Positions 1 to 4,998 of a DNA stretch of 7,455 nucleotides are shown here, in pieces. The position numbers and the translations under genes are program-made. Source of the DNA: TMED27 sp045106175 (GTDB lineage Bacteria > Pseudomonadota > Alphaproteobacteria > Micavibrionales > Micavibrionaceae); assembly GCA_045106175.1 (NCBI GenBank), contig JBGCEF010000079.1, positions 1 through 7,455 on the forward strand, in the 5' to 3' direction. The notes under the pieces were generated by a model. It saw only the letters and a program-made list of their open reading frames with translations. It made no database searches and was not told where the DNA came from. Positions within the stretch are counted from its first letter, which is position 1. Every line of letters starts with the position of its first letter.

Positions 1-1
1 C

Positions 2-79
2 CCTAAAGACGCAATCGACAAATTAGAGCGCCTGAGATATTCATGGCGAGGCGATGAATTCGAGGCACAAAGTGGATAA
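2..79 (+). pseudogene. Upstream fragment of TPR-like protein, ended by in-frame TAA
   Basis: Reading in the frame of the following gene, bases 2-76 encode an open stretch containing RLRYSWRGDEFE, then AQSG and a TAA stop at 77-79. After the stop the same frame continues without a shift into WLGRTYFEAKEYIKGL and on into the ORF starting at 134. As I remember it, the motif 'RLR.xWRGDxFE', followed about six residues later by 'LG..Y...xxYxxGL', belongs to large TPR proteins encoded beside flagellar genes in alphaproteobacteria. Spacing across the stop matches that pattern with no gain or loss of residues, so a single nonsense substitution (for example CAA to TAA, or TAT to TAA) fits best. The 5' end of the gene lies outside the window. 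It could be a real pseudogene or a one-base sequencing or assembly error. Confidence 0.55.
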
Positions 80-133
80 TGGCTGGGACGCACATACTTT
101 GAAGCCAAAGAATACATTAAGGGCCTGAACCTA

Positions 134-1024
134 ATGCGTGAGTCCGCAACGGTTGCAGCTGGTACAAGCTTAGGAACACGTATCACAAATGAAATGACTG
201 ACATCGTAACGGCCCTCTATATGGAAGACACGCTAGATGAAGTATCCCCGTTGGATGCTGTCACCCTGTACGAGCAATTCACAGAAATCCTTCCTGGTGG
301 AGACGCCGGTGATCGTATCGTAGAACGTCTCGCAGACCGCCTTACAAAAGCAGATCTATTAACGCGTGCATCAAAATTATTAGATTATCAGCTAAACCAT
401 AGGCTCAAAGGAATCGACGCGTATAATGTCGCAATTAAGCTCTCCGCAATACAGCTTTTGGATGATGAGGCAAGCACTGCATTAAAAACCCTCGATATTG
501 CGCAAGCGCGCTATGAAGAATTAACAGAAGATCTACAAACACCAGATAAAATCCAAAATCTAAGATTATTACGCGCACGTGCTTTATCACGAAATGGCCG
601 TCCTGATCAGGCGATTGAGCTTTTAGAAGGTATGGATAAAAACGCTACAACCAACCGTTTGCGTGCAGACATTGCATGGACAGCAGGATACTGGGATGAT
701 GCCGCTTCTGCCTTAGGGGATGTGATTATCGATCAAAACATATCATTAACGCGTCCGCTCAATGATGAAAATACAACGCTTATTTTACATCGTGCTATAT
801 CACTCAATCTGGCTAGCGATCGTATCGCTCTTGCGAATATGCGTGAAAAATATACAGATGCGATGGCCCAAACGGATAAGTCACGCATTTTTGAGGTCAT
901 CACACGTCCACGCCAATCTGCTGCGCTTGCGGATCGTGAAACGCTTTTGGATATCGTATCCGAAGTCGATCTATTCAGTGATTTTCTTGAGAGCTACAGA
1001 ACGGTATCATCACCGACAAACTAA
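134..1024 (+). CDS. TPR/helical-repeat protein, C-terminal part downstream of a nonsense codon
   Basis: This encodes 296 residues of almost wholly alpha-helical, soluble, acidic sequence. TPR-like helix pairs are visible around residues 95-130 (AIKLSAIQLLDDEASTALKT) and 145-200 (RARALSRNGRPDQAIELLEG). There is no membrane segment or signal peptide in this part. The first ATG after the TAA at 77-79 is at 134, with a weak AAGGG at 119-123 ten bases upstream, so re-initiation is conceivable. The same-frame homology continues upstream of 134 (80-133), so this ATG is probably internal to the ancestral gene. Such proteins are probably scaffolds or accessory factors in flagellar loci, but their exact role is unknown to me. 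The gene converges on fliP and its TAA overlaps the fliP TAG (1021-1024). Helical-repeat assignment is fairly sure; function is inferred from context only. Confidence 0.65.
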   Translation: MRESATVAAGTSLGTRITNEMTDIVTALYMEDTLDEVSPLDAVTLYEQFTEILPGGDAGDRIVERLADRLTKADLLTRASKLLDYQLNHRLKGIDAYNVAIKLSAIQLLDDEASTALKTLDIAQARYEELTEDLQTPDKIQNLRLLRARALSRNGRPDQAIELLEGMDKNATTNRLRADIAWTAGYWDDAASALGDVIIDQNISLTRPLNDENTTLILHRAISLNLASDRIALANMREKYTDAMAQTDKSRIFEVITRPRQSAALADRETLLDIVSEVDLFSDFLESYRTVSSPTN

Positions 1025-1791
1025 CCACCCGGGGGCATAGCGCCGACTTGGTCAAATCCTTGTATCAGTGATCCAGTAACCAAATACCACCCATCAACGA
1101 GCACGAAAAAGATAATCTTAAACGGTAGAGAGATTGTAATGGGCGGTAACATCATCATACCCATGGACATCAAAATCGATGCAGTCACAAGGTCAATGAT
1201 CAAAAACGGCAAGAAAAGCATGAAGCCGATTTCAAAGGCCCGCCGCAATTCCGAAATCATGAAAGAAGGAATAAGCACCTGAAGCGGCACTTCACGAACA
1301 TCTTCAACCGCAGGTGTATCCGATAATTGCATAAACAGATTAAGATCTTTTTCACGCACATGTTTCAGCATAAAGGCCTGAAACGGCTCAACCCCTCGTT
1401 CAAATGCCGTGATCTCATCAATCTCTTCCTCTAAGAGCGGCACAACAGCCCCGTTATATGCGGCCTCTAAAGTGGGGGCCATAATGAAAAAAGTAAGGAA
1501 AAGCGCGAGCGACAACATAACTGTGTTCGGCGGCGTCTGTTGAATACCGATTGCGGTTCTAAGAAATGACAACACCACAACAATCCGTGTAAAACTTGTC
1601 ATCATAATTAAGATCGAAGGCGCCAAGGACAAAACAGTCAGTAAAATAACAAGCTGAACCACACGTCCGGTGACACTGCCGTTACCTTCTTCACCAAAAT
1701 CGATAGAGATATTTTGCGCAAACGCTAAATCAGGAGCGAGTGCAAAAAACATCGCCAAAAAACTTGCTATAAATAAGAATCGTTTATGCAT
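1021..1791 (-). CDS. fliP: Flagellar export gate protein FliP
   Basis: FliP is the main subunit of the FliPQR export gate of the flagellar type III apparatus in the inner membrane. I start it at the ATG at 1791 (256 aa), because residues 1-25 then form a clean signal peptide ending AFA before Q26; FliP is known to carry a cleaved signal peptide. An ATG at 1842 would add 17 residues and overlap fliO deeply. Family motifs: TSFTRIVVVLSFLRTA (65-80), QQTPPN (84-89), the hydrophobic segment LALFLTFFIMAPT (95-107), IPSFMISELRRAFEIGF (174-190), and the final helices with MSMGMMMLPP (208-217) and FVLVDGW (229-235). Length fits the family (about 245-255). The start overlaps the fliO stop (1784-1786) by 8 nt, implying translational coupling; the upstream AAAGA is a weak Shine-Dalgarno. 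Last gene of the fhlB-fliO-fliP operon. Confidence 0.96.
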   Translation of the reverse strand: MHKRFLFIASFLAMFFALAPDLAFAQNISIDFGEEGNGSVTGRVVQLVILLTVLSLAPSILIMMTSFTRIVVVLSFLRTAIGIQQTPPNTVMLSLALFLTFFIMAPTLEAAYNGAVVPLLEEEIDEITAFERGVEPFQAFMLKHVREKDLNLFMQLSDTPAVEDVREVPLQVLIPSFMISELRRAFEIGFMLFLPFLIIDLVTASILMSMGMMMLPPITISLPFKIIFFVLVDGWYLVTGSLIQGFDQVGAMPPGG

Positions 1792-2077
1792 GATCTTTAT
1801 TATCATCGGGCTTAAAGCCGGTTTCAATGATTGTCTGTTCATTACCCCCTAAAAGGATCAAATGCTGAACATCATCACGCTGAATAATGGCTAACTTTCG
1901 ACGCCCATCAAGCGGTAAAATCTCTACGATTTTAAGGCGCTTTTTCCCTTTATGCGTCGGCAATGCACCTGATAAGCCTAGCTTTTTAAGAACAAGCGTC
2001 AACCCGCCCATTAATGCTAAAACAAAGGCCAACGCAGCCAAAGCACGCAATAATTGTGAAATATCACCAAATTCCAT
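1784..2077 (-). CDS. fliO: Flagellar export apparatus protein FliO
   Basis: FliO is a small bitopic membrane protein that helps FliP assemble and remain stable during export-gate formation. The 97-aa product has one membrane segment (about residues 10-31), a basic stretch (KGKKRLK, 43-49), and the conserved cytoplasmic beta-rich domain RLKIVEILPLDGRRKLAII (47-65) followed by HLILLG (72-77). A short hydrophilic tail ends the protein. The start is supported by AAGGA (2088-2084) six bases upstream, which overlaps the stop codon of fhlB. Its own stop overlaps the fliP start. FliO is poorly conserved, and the call rests on the RLxIxExLPLDxRRKLxxI pattern plus position directly before fliP. Confidence 0.92.
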   Translation of the reverse strand: MEFGDISQLLRALAALAFVLALMGGLTLVLKKLGLSGALPTHKGKKRLKIVEILPLDGRRKLAIIQRDDVQHLILLGGNEQTIIETGFKPDDNKDHA

Positions 2078-2086
2078 GAAATGTCC

Positions 2087-2464
2087 TTATCCTATTTCCT
2101 GATCATCATCACTAATGCGGGTATCAAACGGATTTTTCTTTCCATTTGCACGATAAACATAAGACAAAATTTCAGCAACCGCCAAAAACGCCTCACTAGG
2201 AATGGGGCTATCCAGCTCAATTTTTGCAAGCATTTCGCTCAATGCCTTATCTTCGCGAATATTGATGCCGTTCTCTTTCGCCAGTTGCATAATCTGCTCG
2301 GCAATATTTCCCCGTCCTGCTGCCGTGATTAAGGGTGCATGTCCTAAAGTTTCACTCTCTGTAAGAGCAACAGCAACTTTGCGATCTGGAATTTTCTTGC
2401 TATTTAAAGGCTTTAGCGGATCTTCATCGGCTTTTTTTCGCCCGTCATCATATTGATCAACCAT
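2087..2464 (-). CDS. fhlB: FlhB C-terminal domain paralogue (FhlB/YlqH/FlhX type)
   Basis: This 125-residue soluble protein matches the cytoplasmic C-terminal domain of FlhB without the membrane domain or the NPTH cleavage motif. It aligns with the full flhB in this window: APLITAAGRGNIAEQI (43-58) against APMCVAKGTDEIALRI, LAKENGINIREDKALSEML (61-79) against VAKENNIELYENKPLARSL, and IPSEAFLAVAEILSYVYR (88-105) against IPIEFYQAVAEVISFVFK. Stand-alone proteins of this type in other bacteria (YlqH, FlhX/FhlB) can partly replace the cleaved FlhB domain; the same role here is inferred. An in-frame TGA at 2488-2486 limits the N-terminus to the ATG at 2464 or a TTG at 2482. I chose the ATG, though neither has a clear Shine-Dalgarno. 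The sigma-54 promoter of flgB abuts or overlaps this start. First gene of the fhlB-fliO-fliP operon. Confidence 0.88.
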   Translation of the reverse strand: MVDQYDDGRKKADEDPLKPLNSKKIPDRKVAVALTESETLGHAPLITAAGRGNIAEQIMQLAKENGINIREDKALSEMLAKIELDSPIPSEAFLAVAEILSYVYRANGKKNPFDTRISDDDQEIG

Positions 2465-2465
2465 T

Positions 2466-2481
2466 TGGCACGCTCTATGCA
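2466..2481 (+). promoter_or_regulatory. Candidate sigma-54 (RpoN) promoter for flgB-flgC-fliE
   Basis: The sequence reads TGGCACG (2466-2472), four bases (CTCT), then ATGCA (2477-2481). The sigma-54 consensus is TGGCACG-N4-TTGCA or TTGCT, so only the first base of the -12 element differs. The invariant GG (2467-2468) and GC (2479-2480) are exactly 10 bases apart. A start near 2491-2492 would give a leader of about 45 nt to the flgB ATG. Sigma-54 control of flagellar basal-body genes is established in alphaproteobacteria such as Caulobacter (with FlbD). The site sits just upstream of the divergent fhlB start, so an activator site would lie inside fhlB. Not tested experimentally here. Confidence 0.75.
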
Positions 2482-2495
2482 AATATCATTGTGAA

Positions 2496-2509
2496 CCCAC
2501 AAAAGTGGG
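2496..2509. promoter_or_regulatory. Palindrome CCCAC-AAAA-GTGGG in the flgB leader
   Basis: This is a perfect 5-bp inverted repeat (CCCAC 2496-2500, GTGGG 2505-2509) around an AAAA loop, in the 72-bp divergent region between fhlB and flgB. It would lie about +5 to +18 relative to the predicted sigma-54 start. It could be an operator for a regulator of one or both operons, or a small hairpin in the flgB leader, 14 bases before the Shine-Dalgarno (AAGG, 2524-2527). The protein that would bind it is unknown. Confidence 0.35.
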
Positions 2510-2536
2510 AATAAACATGGTTTAAGGTATAAAACA

Positions 2537-2959
2537 ATGACAACGGAAAACCTAGCTCTATTCAAGGCCATTGGCGCAAAAATGGATTTTTTGAATCAAC
2601 GCCAACGTGTGATTGCACAAAATGTTTCCAACGCGGACACCCCAAATTATCGCCCGCAAGACATTCAGGAAACAGACTTTACAAAAGTATTGAAACACAT
2701 CACTCAATCTAAAGATGGCGCTCCATCAGTATTTCTTGAGACAACAAACGCAGGGCACATGCCAACACCAAATGACACAAATGTAGAAGACCCTCGCAAA
2801 CAAAAAGAAACTTATGAAGTCGCGCCCGTAGGAAACTCGGTCATTATGGAAGAACAACTTCTAAAAGCAGGGCGCACGGTCATGGACTATAATATGATGA
2901 CCAATCTGTTGCAAAAACAAACGGGCATGATCCGTACCGCACTCGGAAGGCAAGGATAA
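2537..2959 (+). CDS. flgB: Flagellar basal-body (proximal) rod protein FlgB
   Basis: FlgB is a proximal rod subunit, exported without a signal peptide by the flagellar type III system and assembled next to FliE in the periplasm. The 140-aa product has the rod/hook family N-terminal signature IAQNVSNADTPNYRPQD (26-42), a variable centre, and an amphipathic C-terminal helix (about 108-138, AGRTVMDYNMMTNLLQKQTG). Length is typical (about 130-140). The start is supported by AAGG at 2524-2527, nine bases upstream, and by the family N-terminus. First gene of the flgB-flgC-fliE set, behind the sigma-54-like promoter at 2466-2481. Confidence 0.96.
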   Translation: MTTENLALFKAIGAKMDFLNQRQRVIAQNVSNADTPNYRPQDIQETDFTKVLKHITQSKDGAPSVFLETTNAGHMPTPNDTNVEDPRKQKETYEVAPVGNSVIMEEQLLKAGRTVMDYNMMTNLLQKQTGMIRTALGRQG

Positions 2960-2966
2960 AGGAGAT
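2958..2966 (+). promoter_or_regulatory. Strong Shine-Dalgarno of flgC
   Basis: AAAGGAGAT lies five bases before the flgC ATG and overlaps the last two bases of the flgB TAA. It is the strongest ribosome binding site in the window and fixes the flgC start at 2972. Confidence 0.85.
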
Positions 2967-2971
2967 TTAAA

Positions 2972-3394
2972 ATGACAAGTGGAGCTATTTTCGATGCCAT
3001 GTTTATTTCATCCAGCGGGATGCGCACCCAAGGAACACGCCTACGTGTAATCTCGGAAAACATTGCAAACGCTGGAACAACAGGAAACGCACCAGGTGCT
3101 GATCCGTACACACGTCAAACCATCACATTCAAAAATGAAATGGATCGTGAAATGGGCATTCGCCGAGTTCAGGTTGATGAAATTGGTGAAGACACAAAAA
3201 GCGATTTCGTATTAAAATTCGAACCTGATCATCCGGCTGCTGATGAAGGAGGGTACGTGAAATATCCAAATGTCAGCACATTAATAGAAGTCATGGATAG
3301 CCGCGAAGCACAAAGATCATATGAAGCCAATTTAGGAATGATCGAACAAGCAAGAACAATGGCACTACGTACAATCGATATGTTACGAGGCTAA
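2972..3394 (+). CDS. flgC: Flagellar basal-body (proximal) rod protein FlgC
   Basis: FlgC is a proximal rod subunit, exported by the flagellar type III system. The 140-aa product carries the rod signature SSSGMRTQGTRLRVISENIA (13-32), followed by the FlgC-type insert PGADPYTRQTITF (41-53). The C-terminal block VKYPNVSTLIEVMDSREAQR (95-114) and the final helix MIEQARTMALRTIDMLRG are highly typical of the family. The start follows a near-perfect Shine-Dalgarno at 2958-2966. It lies 12 bp after flgB and is surely cotranscribed with it. The NIAN motif is followed by AGTTGNAPG rather than the common AD-S-T form, a minor variation. Confidence 0.97.
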   Translation: MTSGAIFDAMFISSSGMRTQGTRLRVISENIANAGTTGNAPGADPYTRQTITFKNEMDREMGIRRVQVDEIGEDTKSDFVLKFEPDHPAADEGGYVKYPNVSTLIEVMDSREAQRSYEANLGMIEQARTMALRTIDMLRG

Positions 3395-3403
3395 ACGAAT
3401 CTG

Positions 3404-3412
3404 TGTTATAAT
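3404..3412 (+). promoter_or_regulatory. Candidate extended -10 promoter before fliE
   Basis: TGT-TATAAT in the 41-bp flgC-fliE gap is a perfect extended -10 (TGn plus TATAAT). No convincing -35 is found 16-18 bp upstream. Predicted start is near 3419, just before the fliE Shine-Dalgarno AAGGAG (3420-3425). It could provide housekeeping-sigma transcription of fliE inside the operon, or be chance in AT-rich DNA. Confidence 0.3.
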
Positions 3413-3435
3413 TAAGTTTAAGGAGTTAATAAAAA

Positions 3436-3768
3436 ATGGACCCAATCACCGCAAGTCAGGATTATCAGAGCCTTTCCAACATCGGAAAGCAGATTAGCGG
3501 CGATGATACAACAACCACCGGTGAAACTGGTGGCGCAGCCGCAGGCGGCGGTACTAAATTTGCTGATTTTCTTAAAGATAAAGCTCAAGAATCAGTTGAT
3601 ACCCTTCGTAAAAGTGAACAGGTCTCAGCCCAAGCTGTAGTCGGAGAAGCAGACATCGTTGATGTCGTCCAAGCCGTTACAAGCGCAGAATTAACGCTGC
3701 AAACGGTCGTATCGGTTCGTGATAGAATGATTTCCGCGTACCAAGAAATTATGCGTATGCCAATTTAA
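3436..3768 (+). CDS. fliE: Flagellar hook-basal body protein FliE
   Basis: FliE joins the MS ring to the proximal rod and is among the first proteins exported; its placement also opens the export of later rod parts. The 110-aa product has the family layout: a disordered Gly/Ala/Thr N-terminal third (GGAAAGGG at 32-39), then the helical block FADFLKDKAQESVDTLRKSE (42-61), the motif GEADIVDVVQAVTSAELTLQ (70-89), and the end VRDRMISAYQEIMRMPI, close to FliE consensus. AAGGAG at 3420-3425 supports the start. The TAA at 3766-3768 overlaps the stop of the convergent gene by 4 nt. Confidence 0.96.
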   Translation: MDPITASQDYQSLSNIGKQISGDDTTTTGETGGAAAGGGTKFADFLKDKAQESVDTLRKSEQVSAQAVVGEADIVDVVQAVTSAELTLQTVVSVRDRMISAYQEIMRMPI

Positions 3769-4634
3769 CGGCCATTTTGCATGCCAAGAGTCCCGCCTTC
3801 AAAACTGTGATTAATACCATTCTCATGCATAAAGCTATGTGCGGCGCTTACGCCATAAATATCTGGTGTGGAATGTGCGTTCGGATCAAACGCCCTTAGA
3901 CTTTCACCTTCTTCTGGCCTTGATAGTTCTTTTGCATTTTCAATAACTCTATTGATACCCAAAGGGTTAAAAATCACTGTTGTGTAGCCATCATGAATGC
4001 CTGCTCTGTCTTCACCTGGCTGACTGCCAAGAAATTCAGCGAAATTTTCATCTGTAATGGGAAAGAAATCAAAATAAGACTGAAAATCTGAAGGCAATAA
4101 ATGTCTATCAATCCCTGGTGCCCATAATGACGACGCTTCGTGTGGTATATCTAAACCCATCGCTTGAATAATTGTTCCCGCGATTGAATTTGAATTCTGG
4201 GCATCGCGAAAAGCGTCGATAATAATGTAATCAACATCCATCTCATTTATAACAGCACCTGCTTCGCGAGCGCGATTTCTAAGCTCATAAAATTCTGATG
4301 TTCCACCCTGCCACAATTTAAAAACAGTGAGTGGTTGGTCACCCGTAATATCACCAAAACTAGTATTAGAACCGTAAACAGCTTGCAGCACATTTTCATC
4401 AGATGCCGCGCGAAAACCACCAGCATAATCGCCGGACCCTTTTTCAAAAGGGTGGCCGTTAATGACGTTGTTCAATTCTCCATTCGGATCGACAAATACA
4501 ATTTCATAATGAACGATTGGATCAGTAAAAATAGTATCTAAAATCTCATAAGCATGCAGTTCAATACTCCATTGATCGCCGCCTGATTCATTCTCTATTC
4601 TCTGTCTTACACCTTGATTATCAAGATCACTCAT
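3765..4634 (-). CDS. Unknown 289-aa acidic, cysteine-free protein
   Basis: I do not recognise this protein. The start at 4634 (rather than an ATG at 4664) is chosen because GAGGTG (4644-4639) lies four bases upstream. The product is acidic, soluble-looking, has no cysteine, no signal peptide and no membrane helix. Visible traits: a hydrophobic strand-like segment HYEIVFVDPNG (42-52); VDYIIIDAFRDA (134-145), which looks like a beta-strand leading to an Asp; aromatic-rich LPSDFQSYFDFFP (180-192); and a histidine cluster near the C-terminus (H266, H270, H276 in AHSFMHENGINHS) that might bind metal, though it is not the HExxH zinc-protease motif. It lies in reverse between fliE and fliQ, which are commonly adjacent in related bacteria, so it looks inserted. 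Stop overlaps fliE by 4 nt. Absence of Cys would suit an exported protein, but this is speculation. Confidence 0.8.
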   Translation of the reverse strand: MSDLDNQGVRQRIENESGGDQWSIELHAYEILDTIFTDPIVHYEIVFVDPNGELNNVINGHPFEKGSGDYAGGFRAASDENVLQAVYGSNTSFGDITGDQPLTVFKLWQGGTSEFYELRNRAREAGAVINEMDVDYIIIDAFRDAQNSNSIAGTIIQAMGLDIPHEASSLWAPGIDRHLLPSDFQSYFDFFPITDENFAEFLGSQPGEDRAGIHDGYTTVIFNPLGINRVIENAKELSRPEEGESLRAFDPNAHSTPDIYGVSAAHSFMHENGINHSFEGGTLGMQNGR

Positions 4635-4638
4635 AAAA

Positions 4639-4656
4639 CACCTCAGCGATATTATA
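4639..4656 (-). promoter_or_regulatory. -10 box and Shine-Dalgarno of the unknown 289-aa gene
   Basis: On the minus strand, a perfect TATAAT occupies 4656-4651 and GAGGTG occupies 4644-4639, four bases before the ATG at 4634. The only -35 candidate at 17-bp spacing (ATGAAT, 4679-4674) matches TTGACA at three positions. Predicted start is near 4644, giving a leader of about 10 nt that is mostly the ribosome binding site. The gene thus appears to have its own promoter, apart from the flagellar operons. Confidence 0.4.
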
Positions 4657-4702
4657 ATTGTCATAATTTAATAATTCATTAATTCCCGCTCTTTCTTAAA
4701 TC

Positions 4703-4711
4703 TGCTAAACT
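4703..4711 (+). promoter_or_regulatory. Candidate extended -10 for a leaderless fliQ transcript
   Basis: TGC-TAAACT ends seven bases before the fliQ ATG (4719), so transcription would start at about 4718-4719, at the start codon. TTCCCG at 4683-4688, with a 17-bp spacer, is a weak -35 (3 of 6). There is no Shine-Dalgarno before fliQ. Together these suggest a leaderless mRNA; this is inference from sequence only. Confidence 0.35.
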
Positions 4712-4718
4712 TCGAATC

Positions 4719-4985
4719 ATGAATGAAACAGAAGTTATAGATACCGCTCGCCAAGCTATTCTAATTGCTATTGAAATCAGCTTACCCATCTTATTAGTGG
4801 GGCTAATTGTTGGTGTCGCCATTGCCTTAGTTCAGGCTTTAACCCAGATTCAGGAAATCACACTTGTGTTCGTCCCTAAAATCATCGCAATTTTTTTGGC
4901 GCTTTTCTTCTTTCTACCAAGCTTTATGAGAACATTAGTCATTTTCATGGAGACCTTGGCAGATCGTATGATCGGTCTGGGTTAG
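4719..4985 (+). CDS. fliQ: Flagellar export gate protein FliQ
   Basis: FliQ is a small two-helix membrane protein of the FliP-FliQ-FliR gate. The 88-aa product has membrane segments at about 13-39 and 50-75, separated by the conserved loop ALTQIQEITLVFVPKI (40-55), which is diagnostic for FliQ. The N-terminus (VIDTARQAI) and length are typical. No ribosome binding site is visible upstream, while an extended -10-like element ends 7 bp before the ATG. The gene is divergent from the unknown 289-aa gene (84-bp gap, AT-rich) and 13 bp ahead of fliR, with which it is surely cotranscribed. Confidence 0.97.
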   Translation: MNETEVIDTARQAILIAIEISLPILLVGLIVGVAIALVQALTQIQEITLVFVPKIIAIFLALFFFLPSFMRTLVIFMETLADRMIGLG

Positions 4986-4998
4986 AAGGGCATAAAGA

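Noticed and set aside
762..1040. 92-codon plus-strand frame within the TPR gene
   Set aside because: It overlaps the well-supported helical-repeat frame, has an unnatural composition and no ribosome binding site; a shadow frame.
1792..1842. Longer FliP with 17 extra N-terminal residues starting at 1842
   Set aside because: It would overlap fliO by 59 bp and bury the signal peptide; the ATG at 1791 gives a normal FliP N-terminus.
2465..2482. TTG start at 2482 for fhlB
   Set aside because: It has no ribosome binding site, adds only six unconserved residues and would lie across the sigma-54 promoter; the ATG at 2464 is simpler, though not proven.
4436..4453. ACCCTTTT-TC-AAAAGGGT, an 8-bp perfect inverted repeat
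   Set aside because: It lies inside the coding sequence of the 289-aa gene (encoding HPFEKG), has only a 2-nt centre, is far from either gene end and has no terminator context; probably chance.
4635..4664. Longer start (ATG at 4664) for the unknown 289-aa protein
   Set aside because: The ATG at 4634 has GAGGTG at proper spacing, and the longer form would be translated through the TATAAT box and the ribosome binding site.
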